Positions 45,518 through 55,672 of a stretch of DNA of 64,000 nt are shown piece by piece. Origin of the DNA: Mycobacterium sp. 852014-50255_SCH5639931 (lineage in GTDB: Bacteria; Actinomycetota; Actinomycetes; Mycobacteriales; Mycobacteriaceae); assembly GCF_001665605.1 (NCBI RefSeq), contig NZ_LZSV01000038.1, positions 119,122 through 183,121 of the forward strand. The letters run 5' to 3'. The notes below the pieces were generated by a model. The model did not search any database, was not told where the DNA came from, and saw nothing but the letters and a program-made list of their open reading frames with translations. Each line of letters opens with the position of its first letter. Within the stretch, counting starts at the first letter, position 1. The position numbers were made by a program, and so were the translations under genes.

Positions 45518-47206
45518 TTAGCCGCTCCCTTGAGGGGGCGGCTGGTGACCCTCGGCGGCGTCGTGCAGCAGATAACGTTCTTCCACCGCGCGGATCAGTT
45601 CGTGTCGGATGTGTTCCACGTCGGCGGCGCGGCGGGCCAGGACCTGGTCCTCCCAGGCTGCGACCTGCTTTGCCAAGTCCCTGTCGGTAATGGTCGAGGC
45701 CAGCCACCGCGAGAAATCCCCGCGTTCGAGATGGTACTGCAGCGCCTCGTAATCGATATGGCTTATCGCGGAACGAAATTCATGCATCGTCGCGGCCGGC
45801 CGGACGGATCGGTCATTGATGGTGTGGAAGTAGAACCGGCGTTCATCCGGAAGCCGGACATCGGCATATTTGTGGCGGTGCCGCACGTGGCCGGTCTGGC
45901 GGTCAGCGATGGTGAATGCGCGAGGCGGCCCGCCGCCGAAGCTGACCGTGGCCCGTCGCACCGCGGTCAGGGCAGGGGCGTCGCCACTGGCGGTGAGGGT
46001 CAGCACCACGTCGCTGTTGTCGATCTCCTGGGCGGGGAGTGCGGCGGGCGCGAACGACGACAACACATAGCCGCCGCGTCGTGCCCAGCGTGCTTCCTCG
46101 TTGGTGCCGAGGAGTTGTGCCTCGTCGTAGATCACCCAGTGCGGGAATCCGTGTTCTTCACGGTGCGCCTCCGCGGTTGATCGCAGTAGGTGCAAGTACT
46201 CGGCCTTGGCGGGCTCGGCGATCCCGGACATGTCCACCACCACACTGGAATGCGGGTTGAGGCTGTTGACCAATTCGGTGGGTTCGGGAAGGCGGTTGCG
46301 GCCATCGATCACCTCGACCCCGTTGAGTTCCCGTAGTTGCGCGTGGTCGCCTTCGGGATCGATGACCAGGACGCAGTAGCCGGCCGAGATCCATCGCTCT
46401 GCCAGCAGGCCGACGAGGTAGCTTTTCCCCGAGCCGGCAGAGCCGGTCACGAGGATGCGGCCCTGGCTCCCCGGCACCCGGGTGGGGGTGTGGTCGTCGA
46501 AGGTGCCGATCTCGACCCATCGTCGCGGCGGGCACCATCGTTGCGCCCCGCTGAGGTATGGGCCGGTCAGCAACTCGGCGACGCCGGCGCCATTCGGTTC
46601 GTCGAGGACGAGATCGGCGTGCCGGCGTACGGACGAGACGGCATCGGACACCGCGGCACCGAGCTCCGCGATGCCGAAAAGCGACAAGTCGTTCTCCGCA
46701 TCCCCGACGGCGACGGTGTTGTGTGGGGAGAGATTCATCTTGGCCAGAGCTGCGCATAGCCCGGTGCCTTTGGTGACACCGGCCGGCAACACCATCAGGG
46801 CGGCCCGGTTTCGGACGACCTGGCAGTCCAGTTCGAGCTCGCCGATCACATCCGCGACGGTCGCGGCATGCTCGCCGTCGATGGCCACAATCGCTTCGCC
46901 CCGGCGGAATGGCACCCTACGCTGGGAAAGGGAGTCATCGAGGCTGCTGTCCACCGGCTCGGCCAGCGCGTATGCGTGCCCCTTGACCACCATTACCGCG
47001 CCGTTTTCGAGTACGACCGCATCGAAGTGGCCGGCGATGTGGGGGAATTCGGATTGCAGTTCCGTTCGGATGCGCCCGGTGACCAACACGGCTGTCAGCC
47101 CTTTGTTCCGAGCACCCGCAATGGCGGCCAGCGCTTGGGGTGACACCTGGCCGCGCGATGTCAACGTGCCGTCGAGGTCGACCGCTATCACTTGGAAGAA
47201 CGTCAC
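45518..47206 (-). CDS. HAD-phosphatase/HerA-like ATPase fusion protein
   Basis: The 562-residue protein joins two enzymes. Residues about 1-225 are a Cof-type HAD hydrolase with D10 and D12 (AVDLDGTLT), a Lys in GVTKGTG and GDAENDLSLFGIAELGAAVSDA. Residues about 230-560 form a P-loop ATPase of the HerA/FtsK-like DUF87 type: Walker A GSAGSGKS at 255-262, VLVIDPEGDHAQL, DMSGIA and Walker B-like HWVIYDEAQLL at about 356-366. DNA or protein pumping or phosphate sensing by the first domain are possible; function is not known. GTG start. It lies downstream of an Hrp1-type gene on the same strand and is probably co-transcribed. Confidence 0.75.
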   Translation of the reverse strand: MTFFQVIAVDLDGTLTSRGQVSPQALAAIAGARNKGLTAVLVTGRIRTELQSEFPHIAGHFDAVVLENGAVMVVKGHAYALAEPVDSSLDDSLSQRRVPFRRGEAIVAIDGEHAATVADVIGELELDCQVVRNRAALMVLPAGVTKGTGLCAALAKMNLSPHNTVAVGDAENDLSLFGIAELGAAVSDAVSSVRRHADLVLDEPNGAGVAELLTGPYLSGAQRWCPPRRWVEIGTFDDHTPTRVPGSQGRILVTGSAGSGKSYLVGLLAERWISAGYCVLVIDPEGDHAQLRELNGVEVIDGRNRLPEPTELVNSLNPHSSVVVDMSGIAEPAKAEYLHLLRSTAEAHREEHGFPHWVIYDEAQLLGTNEEARWARRGGYVLSSFAPAALPAQEIDNSDVVLTLTASGDAPALTAVRRATVSFGGGPPRAFTIADRQTGHVRHRHKYADVRLPDERRFYFHTINDRSVRPAATMHEFRSAISHIDYEALQYHLERGDFSRWLASTITDRDLAKQVAAWEDQVLARRAADVEHIRHELIRAVEERYLLHDAAEGHQPPPQGSG

Positions 47207-47296
47207 AACTTCCTCAGATCGTTCGCCCGACGTCAGCGCTTGCGGGCTGCATTTCCCGTGAAAGGCCTTCCTCTGTAAGCCAGCGCCCGGAACGGC

Positions 47297-47731
47297 TCAG
47301 TGGCTGGAAATGGCAGGCTGAGCGCAGATCGCTTTGACGAACTGGGCGATAGCGTGCTCGGGAAGATGACGGGCGATATCGGCTTCGCTGACTATGCCCA
47401 CCAAGCGGTGCTTGTCGATCACGGGCAGCCGGCGTACCTGATGTTCCTCCATGACGGTGAGCATTTGTTCGATGCTGGCGTCGGCCTCGACGTGATAGGC
47501 ACTGCCCTGTGCGAGTTCACTAGCGAGCATAGCGTCTGGATCACGTTCGGCAGCAACACATTTGATGACGATGTCGCGATCTGTGATCATGCCGTGCAAA
47601 CGGTCGTCTTCACCACAGATCGGCAAGGCGCCCACCCCCAGATCACGCATCTGCCGGGCAGCGGCGGTCAGTGATTCGTGCTCACCGACGCAGGTCGCGC
47701 CGGCGTGCATGATCTCGCGCGCGGTGGTCAT
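47297..47731 (-). CDS. hrp1: Hypoxic response protein Hrp1-type, two CBS domains
   Basis: The 144-residue protein consists of two CBS domains and nothing else. It is very similar to Rv2626c (Hrp1), a DosR-controlled protein made in hypoxia and latency: MTTAREIMHAGATCVGEHESLTAAARQMRDLGVGALPICGEDDRLHGMITDRDIVIKC, then EEHQVRRLPVIDKHRLVGIVSEADIARHLPEHAIAQFVKAIC. C14 and C39, which form a disulfide in Hrp1, are kept. Ligand unknown. A candidate DosR box lies upstream. In M. tuberculosis the gene is elsewhere, so here it is either a second copy or a relocated one. Confidence 0.88.
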   Translation of the reverse strand: MTTAREIMHAGATCVGEHESLTAAARQMRDLGVGALPICGEDDRLHGMITDRDIVIKCVAAERDPDAMLASELAQGSAYHVEADASIEQMLTVMEEHQVRRLPVIDKHRLVGIVSEADIARHLPEHAIAQFVKAICAQPAISSH

Positions 47732-47807
47732 GACTTCTCTCCCTTGGCTGAGTGCTGACGGGTCACCATCCTGACACCGTCGAATTTAGGAAGCTTGCCC
47801 GTTGATT

Positions 47808-47829
47808 TGTAGGGTCGTTAGGCCCTCGT
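47808..47829 (-). promoter_or_regulatory. Candidate DosR box upstream of the Hrp1-type gene
   Basis: On the minus strand the core GGGCCTAACGACCC has the GGGnCnnnnGnCCC half-site layout of DosR (DevR) binding sites and lies 77-98 bp before the Hrp1-type start. DosR control of Rv2626c is known, which makes this plausible, but several consensus bases differ. Confidence 0.5.
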
Positions 47830-47856
47830 TCGGCCCCAGGCCGACACCGGAAAGAT

Positions 47857-48297
47857 TCACCGGCTACGCCACGTCAGCTCCATCCCGTGGCCGGCCAGCC
47901 AGCGGGACAGGTCATAACCGTTGCGGGCCAACCCCGCCACGGCGTTCACGGCGCGCCGCACCGCCCGCTCGGCGTCGTCCGGGGTCAGCAAGCCGTGCCG
48001 GACGGCATCCAGCAACTCGTCGATGTCGGTCAGGTCAGCGCCGTCGCCGGTGCGGACCTCGATGTCTAGGTAGTGATCTTCGGAACGCCAGACGTCGGGG
48101 CCGGGCGTGTACTCACCGACATCGAGGTAATAGTCGTGGTCGCGTTCATGGCCCGGGTTGAAGTGAAAGACCGTGGCGCGCAAGCCGAGCGACGGCAGCA
48201 GCCACGACTCGAGGTAGTGGAACTGGGCGCGGCCGGGGGTGGGCCGGGCGACGTAGAGGCCCCACGGATGCACCGCATAGTCATCCACGGCCCGCAC
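47857..48297 (-). CDS. DUF402 family protein (start uncertain)
   Basis: The 146-residue frame from GTG 48297 has the DUF402 signature DYAVHPWGLYVARPTPGRAQFHYLESWLLPSLGLRATVFHFNPGHERDHDYYLDVGEY. DUF402 proteins include nucleoside phosphate hydrolases such as FomD-like enzymes. Conserved-looking sequence (IHPPKHETFDLIARTNTDPKGI) continues 24 residues upstream in frame to the TAG of the exporter gene, with no ATG, GTG or TTG. The true start may therefore be an ATC at 48363 or 48366. It directly follows the exporter on the same strand, so translation is probably coupled. Function in mycobacteria is unknown. Confidence 0.75.
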   Translation of the reverse strand: MRAVDDYAVHPWGLYVARPTPGRAQFHYLESWLLPSLGLRATVFHFNPGHERDHDYYLDVGEYTPGPDVWRSEDHYLDIEVRTGDGADLTDIDELLDAVRHGLLTPDDAERAVRRAVNAVAGLARNGYDLSRWLAGHGMELTWRSR

Positions 48298-48372
48298 GAT
48301 GCCCTTGGGATCGGTGTTGGTGCGGGCGATGAGGTCGAACGTCTCGTGCTTCGGCGGATGGATGATGCAACT

Positions 48373-51033
48373 CTAACGTCGAAGCCGGATTCTCCACCGC
48401 ACGAAACCGGCATAGAACAGCGACAACGCCGCGAGCATGCCCATGTCGAGCAGCCAGACCTTCGACGTGTGCTGCCAGAACCGGTCCTGGGACAGCAGCG
48501 AATCGGGCACCAGGTGCCGCAGGTCGACCGTCGACGCCGCCGCGGCGTAGCCCCACCGCGCGGGCATCCCGAAGGACAGCTGGTCCAGCCCGAGCCGGCC
48601 GGTCACGGGGACCATGCCGCCGCACAGCACCAGTTGGGCCATCACCGTCACCACGAACAGCGGCATGATCTGCTCGCTGGAGCGGACCAGCGACGAAATC
48701 GCCAGGCCGAGAATCGCCGAGGCCACACAGGTCGCGGCGACGGTGGCGAACAGTTCGACCGTCGCCGCGATGGTCGAATGGCCGAGCAGGACGCCGCCGC
48801 GCGTCGGAGCGCTCTTGCCGATCACCACGATCGCGGTGATGATCGCCGACTGCAGGACCGCGAACCCGCAGTACACGGCGGTCTTCGCGAGCAGATAGGC
48901 CGTGGTCGACAGCCCGACCGCTTGCTCGCGCTGGAAGATCGGGCGTTCGCCGACCAGGTCGCGGATGGTCAGCGCGGTGCCCATGAACGCCGCGGCCGGC
49001 ATCAGCAGGGCCAGGATCTGCGCCGCTTCGTCGGGCGTCCCGGCGTTCGCGCCGGGCAGATGGAATCCGTTGCTGCCGGGAACGGTCAGGGACAGCGAGC
49101 CCAGGATGAACGGCAACAGCGCCAGGAAGATGAAGTACGCCCGGTCGGCGACCACCAGGCGGATCTGTCGGCGGGCGACCGTCGAAATCTGGCGCCGCAC
49201 ACTGGTATGCACCGGTTCGCCCAGGGCCCCAAGCTCATCGGCCTTGTCCGGCAACAGTTTCTGCGGCCGCTTCTCGGCGTCACGTTGCTCCACGAAGCGC
49301 CGGTTGGCCTCTTCGGGGTCGGCGCCCACCTTCGTGAAGATCTTCGCCCAGTTGGTGGTTCCCATGGCCTCGCCGATCTGGTCCGGCGGGCCGCAATAGG
49401 CCGTCTTGCCGCCGGGGGCCACCAACAGCAGCTGGTCGCAGGTCTCCAGGTAGGACAGCATGTGCGTCACCACGATCACCACCCGACCCGCGTCGGCCAG
49501 CTGCCGCAGCATCATCATGACCTGGTGATCGAGCGCCGGGTCGAGGCCGGAAGTCGGCTCGTCGAGGATCAACAGCGACGGGCCGGTGAGCAACTCGAGC
49601 GCCACCGAGGCGCGCTTACGCTGGCCGCCGGACAGCTTGTCCACCCGGGTGTCGGCGTGTTTGGTCAGGTCGAGCTCTTCGAGGACCTGAGCGACGATCT
49701 TCGCCCGGTCGGATTTGCTGGTGTCGGGCGGTAGGCGCAGTTCGGCGGCGTAGCCGAGCGCCTGGTTGATCGTCAGCTGCCGGTGTACCACGTCGTCCTG
49801 CGGGACCATGCCGATGCGGCTGCGCAACGACGCGTACTCGGTGTGAATGTCGTGGCCCTCGAACGTAACCGAGCCGGAGCTGGGGGTGGTGTAGCCGGCG
49901 ATGACCCTGGCCAGGGTGCTCTTGCCGGCGCCCGATCCGCCGATGACGGCGGTCAGTGTGCCGGGGCGCGCGATCAGCGAGATGTCGTCCAGCAGTTGTT
50001 TGCCGTTGTCGACGACGTACTTGACGTTGCGCACCTCGAGACCGCCGGTGCGCGTCGCGGCCTCGCTGCGTGGGGTCAGGGTGCCGTCGCGGAAAACGAG
50101 GTCGACGTTGCCGATGGTGACGACGTCGTCATCGGACAGGATCGCCGAGCCGACCCGGGTGCCGTTGACGAAGGTTCCGTTGATGCTGTTGTCCCGGATT
50201 TCGGTGCCGAGCGGCGTCTGCACCAACGTCGCATGCTGGCGTGAGGCCAGCACGTCGGAGACCACGATGTCGTTCTCCGGGGCCCGGCCGATCGTCATGG
50301 CGCCCGGGGTGCCCGCGGCGGCCGACGAGCGCGGTGAGAGCAGCTTCACAAACCGCGTTGCGAGGTTCGACACGTCGGCCGTCTTGGCGTCGACCACGGT
50401 GAGTTCGGCGGGCGGCGTCGCGACCGGCTGGGGTGCCGCGGCGTGCACGACGGTGCGCTCGTCGAGCGGTGTACCGCGGACGCCGGGCGCGGGCACTGGC
50501 CTGTTCGGCACCTGACGGGGTGGCGAAACCGACTGGCGGGGCGGCGAATTCGGCGGCCCCACCGACGGCCTGGGGGGCACCGGCCGCGCCGGCGCCGCGT
50601 TGGCTTCGCCCCGGCCCGGATTCCTGACCGGATTCGTTTGCTCGGGAAGCGCCGACCAGGCCAGCGTCGGCGGCCCGGCCTCCGGGCTCGGCCGCGACCT
50701 GCCCGGCCGGTCGGTGTAGCCCTGCTGCGGTCCGATGGCGAAGGTCAGCCGCGGTCCCCGCGGATTGCCGACGTGAATGCTCTGGCCGTCGTGGATGTCG
50801 ATGACCGGCATCCGGTAGCCGTTGAGATAGGTGCCGTTCAGCGACCCGTTGTCTATTGCCAGCCAGCGGCCTTGGTCGAAACGCAGGATCAGGTGGGCCC
50901 GCGAGATCCGTGGATCGGCGATGCGCACGTCGGCCTGGGTGTCGCGGCCGATGACGACCTCGTGGCCGGCCGCGAAGGATCGTTGGGACCCGTCGTGCCG
51001 AATCGTCAGGATGGGCGGGGCGGGTCGAGTCAC
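48373..51033 (-). CDS. ABC exporter with two FHA domains, Rv1747-like
   Basis: The 886-residue protein has FHA domain 1 (R30, SRAHL at 44-48, SLNGTYLNG), a Pro-rich linker with Thr-Val motifs (ERTVVHA at 192-198 and LTVVDA), FHA domain 2 (GRAPENDIVVSDVLASRQHA at about 249-268, SINGTFVNG), an ABC ATPase (Walker A GGSGAGKST at 365-373, LSGGQRKRASVAL, LLILDEPTSGLD) and about six C-terminal membrane segments of the ABC2 type. In M. tuberculosis Rv1747 is bound and phosphorylated by PknF on linker threonines read by the FHA domains; the Thr motifs here suggest the same. Substrate unknown; cell-wall lipid export has been proposed for the family. It is divergent from a kinase gene. GTG start, no clear ribosome site. 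Confidence 0.88.
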   Translation of the reverse strand: MTRPAPPILTIRHDGSQRSFAAGHEVVIGRDTQADVRIADPRISRAHLILRFDQGRWLAIDNGSLNGTYLNGYRMPVIDIHDGQSIHVGNPRGPRLTFAIGPQQGYTDRPGRSRPSPEAGPPTLAWSALPEQTNPVRNPGRGEANAAPARPVPPRPSVGPPNSPPRQSVSPPRQVPNRPVPAPGVRGTPLDERTVVHAAAPQPVATPPAELTVVDAKTADVSNLATRFVKLLSPRSSAAAGTPGAMTIGRAPENDIVVSDVLASRQHATLVQTPLGTEIRDNSINGTFVNGTRVGSAILSDDDVVTIGNVDLVFRDGTLTPRSEAATRTGGLEVRNVKYVVDNGKQLLDDISLIARPGTLTAVIGGSGAGKSTLARVIAGYTTPSSGSVTFEGHDIHTEYASLRSRIGMVPQDDVVHRQLTINQALGYAAELRLPPDTSKSDRAKIVAQVLEELDLTKHADTRVDKLSGGQRKRASVALELLTGPSLLILDEPTSGLDPALDHQVMMMLRQLADAGRVVIVVTHMLSYLETCDQLLLVAPGGKTAYCGPPDQIGEAMGTTNWAKIFTKVGADPEEANRRFVEQRDAEKRPQKLLPDKADELGALGEPVHTSVRRQISTVARRQIRLVVADRAYFIFLALLPFILGSLSLTVPGSNGFHLPGANAGTPDEAAQILALLMPAAAFMGTALTIRDLVGERPIFQREQAVGLSTTAYLLAKTAVYCGFAVLQSAIITAIVVIGKSAPTRGGVLLGHSTIAATVELFATVAATCVASAILGLAISSLVRSSEQIMPLFVVTVMAQLVLCGGMVPVTGRLGLDQLSFGMPARWGYAAAASTVDLRHLVPDSLLSQDRFWQHTSKVWLLDMGMLAALSLFYAGFVRWRIRLRR

Positions 51034-51314
51034 TACTCAAGTATCGGTGCGTCCGGTGAGTGGTCTCTATTGGGATCGCCTGTGATTTCGCTATGTTTCG
51101 GTTCGGCCACTCATAACCGTTTCATAGCTTGCCGAGGCGAACCCCCCACCGGGATCCGGCATGATCTGAACGTAGGGGGAGTTTCGGGGCGCGCCGGGCA
51201 CACCGTGGTGCAGGCCCGCAGCGCCGAGGCGACGCCAGCCCGAATCGTGATGCAGGTGCCCAGGGAGGTGCGCCGCGTCAGAGGCCGGGGCAGCGGAGAG
51301 GGACGAGGGGATAG

Positions 51315-53372
51315 ATGGATGAACACAAGGGGACTACCCGGCGCATCGGCGCCGGGCGCCGGCTGCTGAGCAACCCACGTCAGGCCGGTGCGACGGTGCG
51401 CGCGGGCTTTCAGTCGCTGCCCGCGGTGACGATCGCCCATCTGTTCCGCCGCGTTCCCCCGGTCAGCTCGAGCCCGAGCGCCGAGCCCGAGGCCGCGCGG
51501 CAGACCGACGGGTCCCGCCCGTCGATAACCGGCGGGGCGCCGTTCGCGGGCTACACGATTCTGCGGCAGCTGGGCGCCGGGGGCATGGCCGAGGTGTATC
51601 TGGCCCTGCACCCCCGGTTGCCGCGCCGCGACGTGATCAAGGTGCTGGCGGAGGCGGTCACGGCCGATCCCGAATTCCGCGAAAGGTTCAACCGCGAGGC
51701 CGATCTCGCCGCGACGCTGTGGCATCCCCACATCGTCGGCGTGCATGACCGCGGCGAATTCAACGGCCACCTTTGGATTTCCATGGACTACGTCGAGGGC
51801 ACCGACGCCTCCCGGCTGGTGAAAGAGCGCTACCAGGACGGGATGCCGATCCAAGTGGTGTGCGCCATTGTCCAAGCCGTCGCGGGCGCCCTCGACTACG
51901 CTCACGACCGCGGGCTGCTGCACCGCGACGTCAAACCGGCCAACATCCTGCTCACCCATCCGGAAGACGGCGAACGCCGAATTCTGTTGGCGGACTTCGG
52001 TGTCGCACGTCACCTGGGCGACATCAGCGGAATCACTGAGACCAACGTCGCCGTGGGGACGGTGGCCTACGCCGCGCCGGAACAGTTGACAGGAGCCAAC
52101 ATCGACGGGCGGGCAGACCAATATGCTTTGGCTGCAACGGCTTTCCATCTGCTCACCGGCACCCCGCCGTTTCAGCACTCGAATCCGATCGCGGTGATCA
52201 GCCAGCACCTGCACGAGGATCCGCCCCGGCTCAGCGATTACCGTCCGGAGCTGGCGCATCTCGATGAGGTGTTCCACCAGGCCTTGGCCAAGCAACCCGG
52301 GGACAGGTTCGAGCGGTGCCGCGCGTTTGCCGCCGCCGTCAGTGAGGGATCCGACGGTGTCGCCCACGCCGGCCCGGGAGCCCAGCCCCGAACCGCGGCG
52401 TTGACGGCTCCTCAGCGCGGCCCGCGCGCCGTCGCCGCGGCGATGAACCACCGGCTCTCGTCGCGGACGCGGTGGGCGGTCGGGTTGGTGTGCGCAATGC
52501 TGATCGCCGTGGCGGCCACCTGGTCGGTGCTGTACTCGTTCGAGCCGGACACCCCGCCGGGCAACCCGGCCCTCGCGTCGAAGCCGTCCGTCCCCGCGCC
52601 AAGCGCCGCGCCGGGCAGGTCCGGCGGACCGGTGCTCAACGGGAGCTACAAGCTGGACTACGACCAGAGCAAGCGGACCACCAACGGCGTCGCGATCCGC
52701 CACGACGGCCCCGCCACCGGCTGGTGGGCTTTCCGTTCGGCGTGCACCACCAACGGATGTGCGGCCACCGGGACCCGGCTGGACAACGCCACCCACCAAA
52801 CCGCCGACGGGGGCAAGACGGACACGCTGCACTTTGTCGGCGGCTATTGGCAGGGCGCCCCCCAACAGGACCGGCTGGGCTGCACCCAACCGAACAGCCA
52901 GGTCAGGGCCACTCAGCAGGAGACCCTCGCCTGGTCGCTGGCGCCCCAGTCCGACGGCACCCTGCGCGGCACGGTGACCGAGACCGTGCTCAGCAACGAA
53001 TGCGGCGCGCAGGGCGCGGTGGTGCGGGTGCCCGTGGTAGCGACCCGGGTCGGCGACGTGCCGGCCGGCGTGAACCTGAGCGACCCCGCCCAGGCGGTCA
53101 GCACCTCGACGGCGGCATCGGCCCCGGCACCGCCCGTGCTCGGCGGGCTGTGCAGCGACATCGGCAAGCTGGCCTACGACCCCACCAACAGCGAGCAGAT
53201 CGTCTGCGAGGGCAACAGCTGGGCCAAGGCCCCGATCACGATGGGCGTGCATGCTTCCGGCAGCTCCTGCGACCGACCGGGCACTTCGGTGTTCGCCATG
53301 AGCACCTCGAACGACGGTTACCTGCTGCAGTGCGACCCCGTCACCCGGACCTGGACCCGTCCGGCGGGGTAG
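51315..53372 (+). CDS. Membrane serine/threonine protein kinase, PknF/PknJ-like
   Basis: The 685-residue protein has an N-terminal extension of about 75 residues, a kinase domain (about 78-345), a membrane segment (about 386-409) and an extracellular domain of about 270 residues with several cysteines. Catalytic features are intact: GAGGMAEVYLA loop, K109 in DVIKVL, E128, H203-R-D205 (LLHRDVKPANIL), D227 (ADFGVAR), activation-loop threonines T241 and T243, and APE as AAPEQL. The segment NREADLAATLWHPHIVGVHDRGEF is close to PknF. Substrate likely includes the divergent FHA exporter. ATG start with GAGGGG 5 bases upstream. The N-terminal extension is longer than in PknF. Confidence 0.88.
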   Translation: MDEHKGTTRRIGAGRRLLSNPRQAGATVRAGFQSLPAVTIAHLFRRVPPVSSSPSAEPEAARQTDGSRPSITGGAPFAGYTILRQLGAGGMAEVYLALHPRLPRRDVIKVLAEAVTADPEFRERFNREADLAATLWHPHIVGVHDRGEFNGHLWISMDYVEGTDASRLVKERYQDGMPIQVVCAIVQAVAGALDYAHDRGLLHRDVKPANILLTHPEDGERRILLADFGVARHLGDISGITETNVAVGTVAYAAPEQLTGANIDGRADQYALAATAFHLLTGTPPFQHSNPIAVISQHLHEDPPRLSDYRPELAHLDEVFHQALAKQPGDRFERCRAFAAAVSEGSDGVAHAGPGAQPRTAALTAPQRGPRAVAAAMNHRLSSRTRWAVGLVCAMLIAVAATWSVLYSFEPDTPPGNPALASKPSVPAPSAAPGRSGGPVLNGSYKLDYDQSKRTTNGVAIRHDGPATGWWAFRSACTTNGCAATGTRLDNATHQTADGGKTDTLHFVGGYWQGAPQQDRLGCTQPNSQVRATQQETLAWSLAPQSDGTLRGTVTETVLSNECGAQGAVVRVPVVATRVGDVPAGVNLSDPAQAVSTSTAASAPAPPVLGGLCSDIGKLAYDPTNSEQIVCEGNSWAKAPITMGVHASGSSCDRPGTSVFAMSTSNDGYLLQCDPVTRTWTRPAG

Positions 53373-53426
53373 CGGCGCGCGGCGTGTGCCCCGCCGCTAC
53401 GGAACTCCGCTATAAGCGATCTGCTC

Positions 53427-53449
53427 TTGTCGGTGGACGGTTCTACCCT
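53427..53449 (+). promoter_or_regulatory. RecA-independent DNA-damage (PafBC-type) promoter of uvrB
   Basis: TTGTCGGTG at 53427-53435, an 8-base gap and TACCCT at 53444-53449 match the tTGTCRgtg-N8-TAnnnT promoter consensus of mycobacterial genes induced by DNA damage without RecA. The -10 box ends 6 bases before the uvrB ATG, so the transcript is probably leaderless. Confidence 0.75.
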
Positions 53450-53455
53450 GGTGGC

Positions 53456-55615
<2,160 letters not shown>

Positions 55616-55660
55616 GTTTGCTGGCAGCGGATCTCAGATCGTCCCCCTCGCGACACCCCA

Positions 55661-55666
55661 TACGGT
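55661..55666 (+). promoter_or_regulatory. -10 box of a probable leaderless MFS transcript
   Basis: TACGGT lies 6 bases before the GTG of the following MFS gene; AGAAGG fills the space and is too close for ribosome binding, so a leaderless start is likely. Confidence 0.45.
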
Positions 55667-55672
55667 AGAAGG

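Noticed and set aside
52472..53455. N-terminal extension of uvrB of over 300 codons
   Set aside because: This part overlaps the kinase gene in another frame and lacks any UvrB homology.
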